Source: Paenibacillus sp. H1-7
GTDB taxonomy: Bacteria; Bacillota; Bacilli; Paenibacillales; NBRC-103111
Direction of reading: 5' to 3'
Assembly: GCF_022354825.1 (NCBI RefSeq)
Contig: NZ_CP031168.1
Coordinates: 186,001 to 250,000 of the forward strand
Length of the DNA: 64,000 bases
Under the pieces are notes generated by a model. That model was not told where the DNA came from. It ran no database searches and saw only the letters and a program-made list of their open reading frames with translations. Below, in pieces: positions 43,298 to 50,482 of the stretch. Position numbers and translations under genes: made by a program. Each line of letters opens with the position of its first letter. Positions within the stretch are counted from its first letter, which is position 1.

Positions 43298-43312
43298 AAG
43301 AACGGTGTTCTT
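43298..43312 (-). promoter_or_regulatory. Candidate IclR operator
   Basis: AAGAAC-GGT-GTTCTT is a perfect dyad 28 bases upstream of the IclR start codon. Half-sites AGAACAT, GGAACAT and GGAACAC recur on the minus strand upstream of the hydrolase gene (about 42370-42470), which would let the same regulator act on both. Confidence 0.5.
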
Positions 43313-43386
43313 TTATCGTAAAAACTCAATTTCATTATATCTCATTTTATGTCGAACGCAATCACTTTCATGGAAATTTTCATCAA

Positions 43387-43425
43387 GAAAAAAACTACGG
43401 CGCTCCTTCTAAAGGAGACCGTAGT
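43387..43425 (-). terminator. Terminator of the cupin regulator gene
   Basis: On the minus strand ACTACGG and CCGTAGT close a stem that also contains CCTT/AAGG, followed by seven T. Confidence 0.8.
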
Positions 43426-43504
43426 CGGATGGTAAGCCAAGCACGTTTCTTTTAGGGCTGTTACCTCGCATAGGGAGGCTGTAGCTTTTAGTCCACAAGA
43501 AGCT

Positions 43505-44038
43505 TTATAATGTCCTGCTTTCATTGAAGCTCGCAATGAGAATAACCGCCGATTCTTCCCCGATATTGGTAACTTTATGGGGGACGCACGCCTGCCACGA
43601 AAAGGTGTCCCCTTCCTCGAGCGTATATTCGTCTTCCCCTTGAGAGACGCTGACTTTTCCTTTCAGCACCATATGGCACTCCACGCCTTCGTGGACGCTC
43701 TCACCGTTGTCAGGCATGCCGGCCGGAATCTCGATCATCATCAGCCTTAGGCCGCCTTCTTCGCTCAAATGCTCGACTTTCAGCTGATCCTTGTACATGC
43801 TGAACGATCTCTCGTCCTTGCGCACCACTTTCATGCGCTCCTCCTGCTTCAGCAAGAGAAAGGCGAGCGGAACCTGCAAAACATTAGCTATAGAATCCAG
43901 CGTGGCCAGCGAGGGCGACGTTTTGTTGTTTTCGACGAGGCTCATAAATCCTTGGGACAGTCCGGTCGCTTCGCATAGCTGTCCGATCGTGATGCCTCTC
44001 TTTTTGCGTATGGTCCGTATCGTTGCTCCAATCTCCAT
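43505..44038 (-). CDS. XRE-type regulator with cupin domain
   Basis: 177 residues. The N-terminal helix-turn-helix is of the XRE class (IRTIRKKRGITIGQLCEATGLSQGFMSLVENNKTSPSLATL) and the C-terminal half is a single cupin barrel (GVECHMVLKGKVSVSQGEDEYTLEEGDTF, then PHKVTNIGEESAVIL). Such proteins sense a small molecule in the cupin and regulate amine, amino acid or stress genes. The ATG is eight bases after GGAG. It reads away from the efflux pair upstream with a 117-base gap, so a role in that pair's control is possible but not shown. Confidence 0.9.
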   Translation of the reverse strand: MEIGATIRTIRKKRGITIGQLCEATGLSQGFMSLVENNKTSPSLATLDSIANVLQVPLAFLLLKQEERMKVVRKDERSFSMYKDQLKVEHLSEEGGLRLMMIEIPAGMPDNGESVHEGVECHMVLKGKVSVSQGEDEYTLEEGDTFSWQACVPHKVTNIGEESAVILIASFNESRTL

Positions 44039-44084
44039 GATTCCAACTCCATTTGTTCGCGACCAAGGAGAATGCGGATGCAGA

Positions 44085-44130
44085 CCCCCGAATCGAGTTA
44101 AGTGCTGCTCTCATCTTATCGAATCGGGGG
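44085..44130. repeat. Twelve-base inverted repeat upstream of the cupin regulator
   Basis: Arms CCCCCGAATCGA (44085-44096) and TCGAATCGGGGG (44119-44130) match at 11 of 12 positions with a 22-base loop. There is no T run, so it may be an operator for the regulator 47 bases downstream or a factor-independent block between the efflux genes and the regulator. Confidence 0.45.
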
Positions 44131-44155
44131 CGGATTTGCAAAGCAAAGATAGCCT

Positions 44156-45709
44156 TTATTCCTGCAGAATTTCGACCGGCTTTTCTTGCGGAGATTCGGC
44201 GGGCTTGGCCCTTCTCAGGAAGAAAGCGAAGAACAACCCGATCAAAGTAATTAGCGTAGCGACCAAAAAGGAGTCGTTGATGCCGTTAATGGTCGATTGG
44301 ACCGTGGCCAACGAGAACAGCGTCTGGATGGCCAGAGTACCGCCTGCCTGAGCCGCTTGGCCCGAGGCTTCAGCCAACTGCAAGCCGAACTGATTGATAT
44401 TGTCGGCAACTAGCGTGTTCGCCGCCGTAAGCTGGTTCGAATAGTCGGCCATATGAATAGTCGTGCGGCTCGACATGACGGTGACGAGGAGCGCCGTACC
44501 GATGGAGCCGGCGACCTGCCGTGTCGTATTGGACATCGCCGTTCCATGGCTGCCCAGGGTTCTCGGCAGCTGGTTCAAGCCTGCCGTCTGCACGGTCATC
44601 ATCAGCAGGGACATGCCGAACATGCGCACGGTGTACAGCAGCATGATGTGATTGTAAGTGGAATCGCTCGTCAGCTTGCTGAATTCGAGCGTAGTGATAG
44701 CAGTGATAATCAGCCCGGCAATGGCGAGGGGCCGAGCTCCAATCCGGTCGAACAAGGCGCCGGAGATCGGCGACATGACGCCCATGACCAGCGCGCCCGG
44801 CAAGAGCAGGAGGCCGGATTGCAGCGGCGTGAAGCCGCGGATATTTTGCAGGTAGATCGGCAGCAAAATCATCGCCCCGAGCATCGCCATATTGACGGCG
44901 GCGCCGATAATCGTGCTCATCGTGAATACGTCATATTTAAACACGCTTAGATTCAGCAGCGGCTGCTTCGCGGTCAGTTCTCTCCAGATAAAGAGGAGGA
45001 GGAACAGCACTCCGATGATGAAGCTGCAGACGACTAGAAGGTCCGACCAGCCTCTGCTGCCCGCCTCGCTGAAGCCGAAGAGCAGGGCGCCGAAGCCGAT
45101 GGTGGAGAAAATGGCCCCCGACGTATCCAGGGAAGGGTACGTCAGCTTCGTAACGTTACGCAGCCATTTGATGGCGAGTAAAATATCGATCACGCCTAAG
45201 GGAATCATCGCATAGAACAGGATGCGCCAGGTGTAATTTTGCACGACCCAGCCGGCAACCGTCGGGCCGATGGCGGGAGCGAAGATCATGACGATTCCCA
45301 TCGTTCCCATCGCGGCACCGCGTTTTTCCGGGGGGAAGACAGCGAGAAACACATTCGTGATCATAGGCATCAGCACGCCGGCTCCGATCGCCTGGATAAT
45401 CCGGCCGAGGAGCATGATGGAGAAGTTCGGCGCAATGCCGCAGATGAGTGCCCCGACGGTGAACGAAAGCATGGCGAATAGGAACAGCGACCGGGTCCCG
45501 TAGCTTTCAATGAGATAGGCTGTAATCGGAATCAGGACGCCGTTGACTAGCATATAAGCGGTCGACAGCCATTGAATCGTTGTGGCGGAGACATTGAAAT
45601 CGTTCATCATATGAGGGATCGCCACATTGATGAGCGTTTGATTCAAAATGGCTACGAACGCCCCGGCCATGAGCACCGTGAGCGTCTTGCCAACGGATAT
45701 GTTCTCCAT
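44156..45709 (-). CDS. Major facilitator exporter of the DHA2 (EmrB/QacA) family
   Basis: 517 residues with 14 membrane helices. AFVAILNQTLINVAIPHM in helix 1 (Asn where many relatives have Asp), AYLIESYGTRSLFL between helices 2 and 3, GRIIQAIGAGVLMP, and APAIGPTVAGWV in helix 5 mark it as a proton-driven drug exporter. It begins 11 bases after the membrane fusion protein gene, with AAAGGGGG before its ATG. The same pairing (short HlyD protein then DHA2 exporter) occurs in B. subtilis yhbJ-yhcA. Confidence 0.92.
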   Translation of the reverse strand: MENISVGKTLTVLMAGAFVAILNQTLINVAIPHMMNDFNVSATTIQWLSTAYMLVNGVLIPITAYLIESYGTRSLFLFAMLSFTVGALICGIAPNFSIMLLGRIIQAIGAGVLMPMITNVFLAVFPPEKRGAAMGTMGIVMIFAPAIGPTVAGWVVQNYTWRILFYAMIPLGVIDILLAIKWLRNVTKLTYPSLDTSGAIFSTIGFGALLFGFSEAGSRGWSDLLVVCSFIIGVLFLLLFIWRELTAKQPLLNLSVFKYDVFTMSTIIGAAVNMAMLGAMILLPIYLQNIRGFTPLQSGLLLLPGALVMGVMSPISGALFDRIGARPLAIAGLIITAITTLEFSKLTSDSTYNHIMLLYTVRMFGMSLLMMTVQTAGLNQLPRTLGSHGTAMSNTTRQVAGSIGTALLVTVMSSRTTIHMADYSNQLTAANTLVADNINQFGLQLAEASGQAAQAGGTLAIQTLFSLATVQSTINGINDSFLVATLITLIGLFFAFFLRRAKPAESPQEKPVEILQE

Positions 45710-45720
45710 GACGGCCCCCT

Positions 45721-46359
45721 TTATAGATGAATTCGTACGGAAACGTTCATTCCGGGAACGATAGCCAAACCGTTATATCCATCCAAAGTTATGGTTACGG
45801 GAATGACCTGGGTCACCTTCGTATAGTTCGCGTTCGTGTTGGAGCTGGGCAAGAGAGAGAAGGAGCTTGCGGTGGCAAGTCCGACTTTGTCCACACGGCC
45901 CGTCAGCGTAGTCCCGGGAAAGGCGTCCGCATAAACGTCCACAGTTTGGCCGACTTTGATGTTGTTGATTTTGGTTTCCTCTATATTAGCAGTGACCCAT
46001 AAATGATTAAGGTCAAAAGCCCGCGCCAGCGTAGTTCCAGTTGCGACGAACGAGTTCGGAACGATCGACTGCTGTACGATGGTAGCGTCAATCGGCACGG
46101 TCAGGTCGACCTTGGCTGCTCCGCCCGCAGGCTGGATGCTGCCTACCCGGTCACCGGAGCGGTAAGCTTTGCCCACTTGTCCGTTCCATTCGACGAGCTG
46201 GCCTGAGGCCACGGCGGCAACGGTGACGGGCTGGCCTTCGAACTTGGCGTTCTCGGTCGACACATAGTTGATCGACAGATTGTAGTAGTAAATGGCAGCC
46301 CCGGCGCCTCCCAGGATAAGAACCAGAACGATGATGTTGATCAAAATGACTTTGCTCAT
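45721..46359 (-). CDS. HlyD/EmrA-type membrane fusion protein, short form
   Basis: 212 residues. One membrane helix (VILINIIVLVLILGGAGAAIYYY) anchors it. The rest is the two-part lipoyl domain (VTVAAVASGQLVEWNGQVGKAYRSGDRVGSI) and a beta-barrel domain (LWVTANIEETKINNIKVGQTVDVYADA), without the long coiled coil of Gram-negative members. It should assist the exporter encoded 11 bases downstream in moving substrates past the wall. I start at the ATG seven bases after GGAGG; an upstream in-frame start has no ribosome site. Confidence 0.88.
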   Translation of the reverse strand: MSKVILINIIVLVLILGGAGAAIYYYNLSINYVSTENAKFEGQPVTVAAVASGQLVEWNGQVGKAYRSGDRVGSIQPAGGAAKVDLTVPIDATIVQQSIVPNSFVATGTTLARAFDLNHLWVTANIEETKINNIKVGQTVDVYADAFPGTTLTGRVDKVGLATASSFSLLPSSNTNANYTKVTQVIPVTITLDGYNGLAIVPGMNVSVRIHL

Positions 46360-46507
46360 GGCAATTCCTCCAAGTGTCCTATTTTCTGTACACATTTTCT
46401 CCTGTTGGTTAGCCGTTTATGCAACAATTTCTATCGGCTGCTCGGAATCATACTTTGGCGCTTAATGGGGAAAATTGATGAAGAAAGAAAGGACAGGAGG
46501 ACCCGCC

Positions 46508-47059
46508 ATGAAAATTTACATCGTTTACGACAGCGAGAACGGGCATACGGAGGCGCTGGCCCGGTCCATTTATGAGGGAGCCAAAAGCCACCCTCAAGCC
46601 GAAGTTCATTATCATCATGTCAGCGAGGCGAATCCTAACGATACCGTCGGGATGGATGCCATCATATGGGGATGTCCCGGTCACTTTGGAACAATCAGCG
46701 CCGGGATGAAAAGCTGGATCGACCAGCTGGGCTATTTGTGGGCTCAGGGCAAGCTGATGGATAAAATAGGGGCCGTATTTTGCACGACGGCAACGGTTCA
46801 CGGCGGGATTGAGGCGACGATGCTGAACCTGATTACGCCGATGCTGCATCAAGGGATGATTATTGTCGGATTGCCGGGCAATATCCCGGAAAATGCGCTG
46901 TACGGCTCGTACTACGGCGTCGGAGTCACCTGCCCTGTAGAAGCCTCGCGCGAGGATCCGCCGAACCTTCCATCGGAGAACGATTTGGCTCTCGGAAGGG
47001 CGCTTGGCCTTCGGGTCGCGACGATTGCCGGCAAAATGCAGTCAAATAACCAGAGATAG
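46508..47059 (+). CDS. WrbA-like flavodoxin-fold NAD(P)H:quinone oxidoreductase
   Basis: 183 residues. The FMN phosphate loop is [12 protein letters not shown], and [46 protein letters not shown] carries the flavin-contacting loops of WrbA proteins. Two-electron reduction of quinones in the cytoplasm protects against quinone stress. The ATG lies six bases after AGGAGGA, and an upstream ATG would lengthen it without reason. It is divergent from the efflux pair. Confidence 0.85.
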   Translation: MKIYIVYDSENGHTEALARSIYEGAKSHPQAEVHYHHVSEANPNDTVGMDAIIWGCPGHFGTISAGMKSWIDQLGYLWAQGKLMDKIGAVFCTTATVHGGIEATMLNLITPMLHQGMIIVGLPGNIPENALYGSYYGVGVTCPVEASREDPPNLPSENDLALGRALGLRVATIAGKMQSNNQR

Positions 47060-47070
47060 GACGATCTCTT

Positions 47071-47526
47071 ATGCAATATATCATCTTTGCAGCTATTGCT
47101 GTTGTCGGGCTCGCGTTTCTCATTATTTATAATATCCGGGTCGATTCCAGCCGGAAGAAGGCGGAGCGTGCGGCCGCTTCGCAGCCGGCGGACAACCCGG
47201 CGGCTTTAAAAGATAAGCCGGAGGCAGCAGCCGGTCCGGACGGCATGGCAGAAGCGGAAGCTAGACCCGCGGTTGAGGCGAACGCCTCCGAATCGCTGGC
47301 CGCCGCTCCGTCTAAAGAAAGTGCAGCGGAGGAGACCGTCTCCCGTACCCGGACTACGGGAAAAGAAGCCAGAAGGCACAGCGACCATGATTATCGTGAG
47401 GCCTTGCGAAACTTCGGCAGCGCCAATCCGGATCAAGAAGAAGAGAAGCTGGAGGAGCCTCCGCCGAGCCTGTCGAAGGATCAGCAATTCCGGGATGCGC
47501 TGCGGTCCATCCAAAACAAGGATTGA
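47071..47526 (+). CDS. Membrane-anchored protein with disordered tail, unknown function
   Basis: 151 residues. One N-terminal membrane helix (YIIFAAIAVVGLAFLIIYNI) is followed by a basic stretch and a long Ala/Glu/Pro-rich region without predicted structure. The C-terminus has two similar short helices (DYREALRNFGS and QQFRDALRSIQN), perhaps a repeated binding element. It lies 11 bases after the WrbA-like gene and ends in a strong terminator, so the two form one unit. No family recognised. Confidence 0.6.
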   Translation: MQYIIFAAIAVVGLAFLIIYNIRVDSSRKKAERAAASQPADNPAALKDKPEAAAGPDGMAEAEARPAVEANASESLAAAPSKESAAEETVSRTRTTGKEARRHSDHDYREALRNFGSANPDQEEEKLEEPPPSLSKDQQFRDALRSIQNKD

Positions 47527-47569
47527 AAAACCCGGCTTGCAGGGCGAGACGCCAGCAAGCCGGGTTTTT
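47526..47569. terminator. Bidirectional terminator
   Basis: CCCGGCTTGC (47531-47540) and GCAAGCCGGG (47555-47564), flanked by AAAAA and TTTTT, serves the plus-strand pair and the MgtC gene on the minus strand. Confidence 0.88.
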
Positions 47570-47581
47570 GCGTTGGATACT

Positions 47582-48247
47582 CTATTGAACTTCAACGGAT
47601 TTAATAGCAGGAATATCCTGAATGATGGAGGCGAGCGAGTCTGCTCCCATAGCAGCCGGAAGCTTAACGACCAGCTCCAGCACGATATCGGACGCTTCTT
47701 TGTCCGTACCTTCGGCGTGAAACCGAAGCATGGTGATGTTCTTCTCCTTGAGGCGCTGAAGAACCTGCTCGATGCTGCCGGGCTCATCGGTGATCCGAAT
47801 CGTCACCTGCTCGGTTTTGGGCGAGGCCAGCCAGTTGAAACGGCCGTGCAGCACCATTTGCGCCAGCAAAATGATCAGCGTGACGCCGCCCCCGAGCCAG
47901 TACAGCCCGGAGCCTATGGCCATTCCCATTCCTGCGGTAGCCCAGATGCCGGCAGCCGTAGTCAGTCCTTTTACCGTTTGCTTTTGCATAAAGATCATTC
48001 CTGCCCCAAGGAAACCGACCCCGCTAACTACCTGTGCCGCGATCCGGGACGGGTCGAGCGATAAGTTGTGCCAGCCGATCTGATCCTGAAATCCGTATTT
48101 GGAGACGATCATCATCATGGATGCACCGACGGCTACGACAAAATGGGTGCGGATCCCCGCCTCCTTCATCCGGTTTTTACGCTCATAACCGATAAGTGCG
48201 CCGCAGATGCCCGCCAGCAAAACCCGAATCAAATAATCAAATTCCAT
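47582..48247 (-). CDS. MgtC/SapB-family membrane protein
   Basis: 221 residues. The N-terminal five-helix MgtC domain is evident (RVLLAGICGALIGYERKNRMKEAGIRTHFVVAVGASMMMIVSKYG, VSGVGFLGAGMIF, GLTTAAGIWATAGMGMAIGSG), followed by a cytoplasmic ACT-like domain (EQVTIRITDEPGSIEQVLQRL). MgtC proteins influence membrane ATP synthase and ion balance; the ACT-like part suggests ligand control. The start is the ATG after AAGGAAGGTGG. A good promoter lies about 100 bases upstream. Confidence 0.9.
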   Translation of the reverse strand: MEFDYLIRVLLAGICGALIGYERKNRMKEAGIRTHFVVAVGASMMMIVSKYGFQDQIGWHNLSLDPSRIAAQVVSGVGFLGAGMIFMQKQTVKGLTTAAGIWATAGMGMAIGSGLYWLGGGVTLIILLAQMVLHGRFNWLASPKTEQVTIRITDEPGSIEQVLQRLKEKNITMLRFHAEGTDKEASDIVLELVVKLPAAMGADSLASIIQDIPAIKSVEVQ

Positions 48248-48343
48248 AAGACCACCTTCCTTGCCAGTTATAGTGTCCATATAATGAATGCGTTACCAAC
48301 AGTGTGTAGTGGTAATGCATGGGATAGGGGTAAATGGTGTTTC

Positions 48344-48372
48344 ATTATAGTACCATAGCAGGCGGGCAATAA
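48344..48372 (-). promoter_or_regulatory. Sigma-A promoter of the MgtC gene
   Basis: On the minus strand TTATTG (48367-48372) and a perfect TATAAT (48344-48349) are 17 bases apart, leaving a leader of about 90 bases. Confidence 0.6.
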
Positions 48373-48393
48373 CAGGTAAATATTTACAAATAA

Positions 48394-48437
48394 TAAAAAC
48401 AGTCTTAACCGAAGAGGGGACCTCCGGTAAGACTGTT
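48394..48437 (-). terminator. Terminator of the 5'-nucleotidase gene
   Basis: On the minus strand AACAGTCTTACCG and CGGTTAAGACTGTT pair with a one-base bulge, followed by TTTTATT. Confidence 0.8.
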
Positions 48438-48469
48438 CATGTAGTATCGGGGTGGGGGATACGAGTACG

Positions 48470-50254
48470 TTAGCTAACGGGAACGATTATTTCCTGTCCC
48501 GGGAAAATAAGATTAGGATTCGCCAACCGGTTCAGCTGCTGTAGGTGCTGCCATGTAGTGCGATATTGCTTGGCGATCTTCCACAAGGAATCGCCGCTTT
48601 TCACGACACAGACGGAGGATGCAGGGGCAGTCACGGCCGGCGCTGGTGCCGGTGTTTGAGCCGGTGCCGGTGCTGGAGTCGGAGCGGATGGCGTAGGAGC
48701 CGCAGCTGCGCCTGTCTTAACGGTAATGCGGCCTTCCGTTTTCGGCTCCACAGCGCCTTTTTTCTGCAAATACGCGATCACCGATTCTTCCAGCGAAGAG
48801 AAATCGTTGGCGATAGGGTAATTTTGGAACATCGTATATTGGTCGCCTCCGGCGGCCATGAAGTCGTTAGTGGCAAGCAAATAATCTTTTTGAGGGTCGA
48901 TAGGAGCTCCCTTTACCATGACTTCGCTGACACGCTGTCCTTTTGCCTCGCTCTGATCCAAGACGAAGGTGAGGCCGCCTACATGAGGAAAGCCCCCAAG
49001 CGGCTCCGGATAGCTGGATACGCCGAGCTCGAGAGCGGCGACGATATCGGACCCCTTCACCTTCTTCGTCTGGATGTAGTTCCCGAACGGAAGTACGGTG
49101 ATGACCTGTCCTTTGGTGATCGGACCGGCTTCAATGGAAGCGCGAATGCCTCCGCCGTTCGTTAAGGCGACATCGGCACCCGTCTCATCGAGCATCGCAT
49201 CGGTAATCAGGTTGCCCAAATTCGATTCTCCGACGCGAACGACCTCACGTTCACCTATGAGCTTCACGGATGTAGAGCCGACAACCTGCGACAGAACGGT
49301 ATCCTGGCTCTTTTTCACCTCATCGATAATGGACAGGACGGCCGGGTCGGCCTGGATCGTATTGGCTGCCGGTCTCATCGTAAGGCTGGCCGTCTTGCTT
49401 TTCAGCTTGGTTCCGTCAAGCGTCAGCTCCACCTTGCCGATATTCTTGCTGTACTCGCCTGTCTGCGCAATAAGCACGCTGCCTACGTTCATGCCTTTTT
49501 CCAGCACGGTGTGGCTGTGTCCGTCAATAATAACGTCGATGCCGGGAACCTGCTCGGCTACCTTAATGCTCGTATCTACGCTGGACTTGTCGACTCCGAG
49601 ATGAGCGAGGGCTATGACGATATCGGCCTTGTCCTTCAGCTCGGCCACTACGGCTTTCGCCTCTGCCGCCGGATCGGCGAACGTAATGCCTTTGACATTG
49701 TTCGGGTGCGTCTTGTAAGCGGTCTCCGGCGTCGTCAAGCCGAAGATGCCTACCTTAACGCCGCCCACTTCCTTAATGATGTACGGTTTAAGCAGGCGAG
49801 AGCCGTCCGCTTTCTTTACGTTGGCGCTGAGGACGGGGAATTTGGTCATTCCGCTCAGTTCGACCAGCCGGTCGCTGCCGTAATTGAAATCATGATTGCC
49901 AGGAGCCATGGCGTCGTAGCCGATCGTATTCATAATTTTGACGATGCTTTCCCCGCGTACGAGATTGGCGATCGTCTGGCCGTGGAACGTATCTCCGGCG
50001 TCGAGTACAAGGGTGTTCGGGTTGGCTGCCTTTTGCTCACGGATGATCGTGGCCAGCTTGGCGTAGCCGATGGAATCTGTGCTTTCCTCTACCCGGCTGT
50101 GGATGTCATTGGTGTGCAGGATCGTGATGGTTTTCGTTGTTCCGGCCGTCGTACCGGTCTTATCGGCAGCCGCCGCGGGCATTACTGTCGCCGCTCCAAG
50201 CAGCAGCCCCAACATCGTAGAAAGCCATGCGCTTCTTTTAAGCATACTTGACAT
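48470..50254 (-). CDS. Secreted 5'-nucleotidase/UshA-type enzyme with C-terminal LysM domain
   Basis: 594 residues. A signal peptide (LGLLLGAATVMPAAA) is followed by a metallophosphatase domain with LHTNDIHSRVEES, LDAGDTFHGQ, GNHDFNYG and GHSHTV. The substrate-binding domain has TNGGGIRAS and the aromatic stack region (NYIQTKKV ... MAAGGDQYTMFQNYP). An Ala/Pro-rich linker (residues 510-540) leads to one LysM (VVKSGDSLWKIAKQYRTTWQHLQQLN). It should hydrolyse external nucleotides and hold itself to peptidoglycan by LysM, an alternative to the usual sortase anchor. Start chosen at the ATG four bases after AAGGAGG. Confidence 0.92.
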   Translation of the reverse strand: MSSMLKRSAWLSTMLGLLLGAATVMPAAAADKTGTTAGTTKTITILHTNDIHSRVEESTDSIGYAKLATIIREQKAANPNTLVLDAGDTFHGQTIANLVRGESIVKIMNTIGYDAMAPGNHDFNYGSDRLVELSGMTKFPVLSANVKKADGSRLLKPYIIKEVGGVKVGIFGLTTPETAYKTHPNNVKGITFADPAAEAKAVVAELKDKADIVIALAHLGVDKSSVDTSIKVAEQVPGIDVIIDGHSHTVLEKGMNVGSVLIAQTGEYSKNIGKVELTLDGTKLKSKTASLTMRPAANTIQADPAVLSIIDEVKKSQDTVLSQVVGSTSVKLIGEREVVRVGESNLGNLITDAMLDETGADVALTNGGGIRASIEAGPITKGQVITVLPFGNYIQTKKVKGSDIVAALELGVSSYPEPLGGFPHVGGLTFVLDQSEAKGQRVSEVMVKGAPIDPQKDYLLATNDFMAAGGDQYTMFQNYPIANDFSSLEESVIAYLQKKGAVEPKTEGRITVKTGAAAAPTPSAPTPAPAPAQTPAPAPAVTAPASSVCVVKSGDSLWKIAKQYRTTWQHLQQLNRLANPNLIFPGQEIIVPVS

Positions 50255-50420
50255 AATCCCTCCTTGTTCAATATCCATTGCATTGTATCAAGGGAGTGTT
50301 AAGGGACAGACCTTCTTGTATTAAAATACGGTAAACATTCATAAAATATGAAAAGGGCGGCGCATTCGCGCTCAAGGCTGCCGAGCCAGGCGGGGGGCGG
50401 GCTGGAGCTTAAGAAAACGA

Positions 50421-50449
50421 TTGAAATCCAGCCGAAAATCCGTTAGGAT
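50421..50449 (+). promoter_or_regulatory. Possible promoter of the FAD oxidoreductase gene
   Basis: TTGAAA and TAGGAT are 17 bases apart. A start of transcription near 50457 would leave only the GTG at 50483 and later codons available. Confidence 0.4.
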
Positions 50450-50482
50450 TTGATTGTATTTCACACGAAATCCGGGGGAACG

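Noticed and set aside
50450-50482. TTG at 50450 as start of the FAD oxidoreductase
   Set aside because: The only purine-rich sequence near it directly abuts the codon and is better explained as a -10 box (TAGGAT). The GTG at 50483 is preferred, though not proven.
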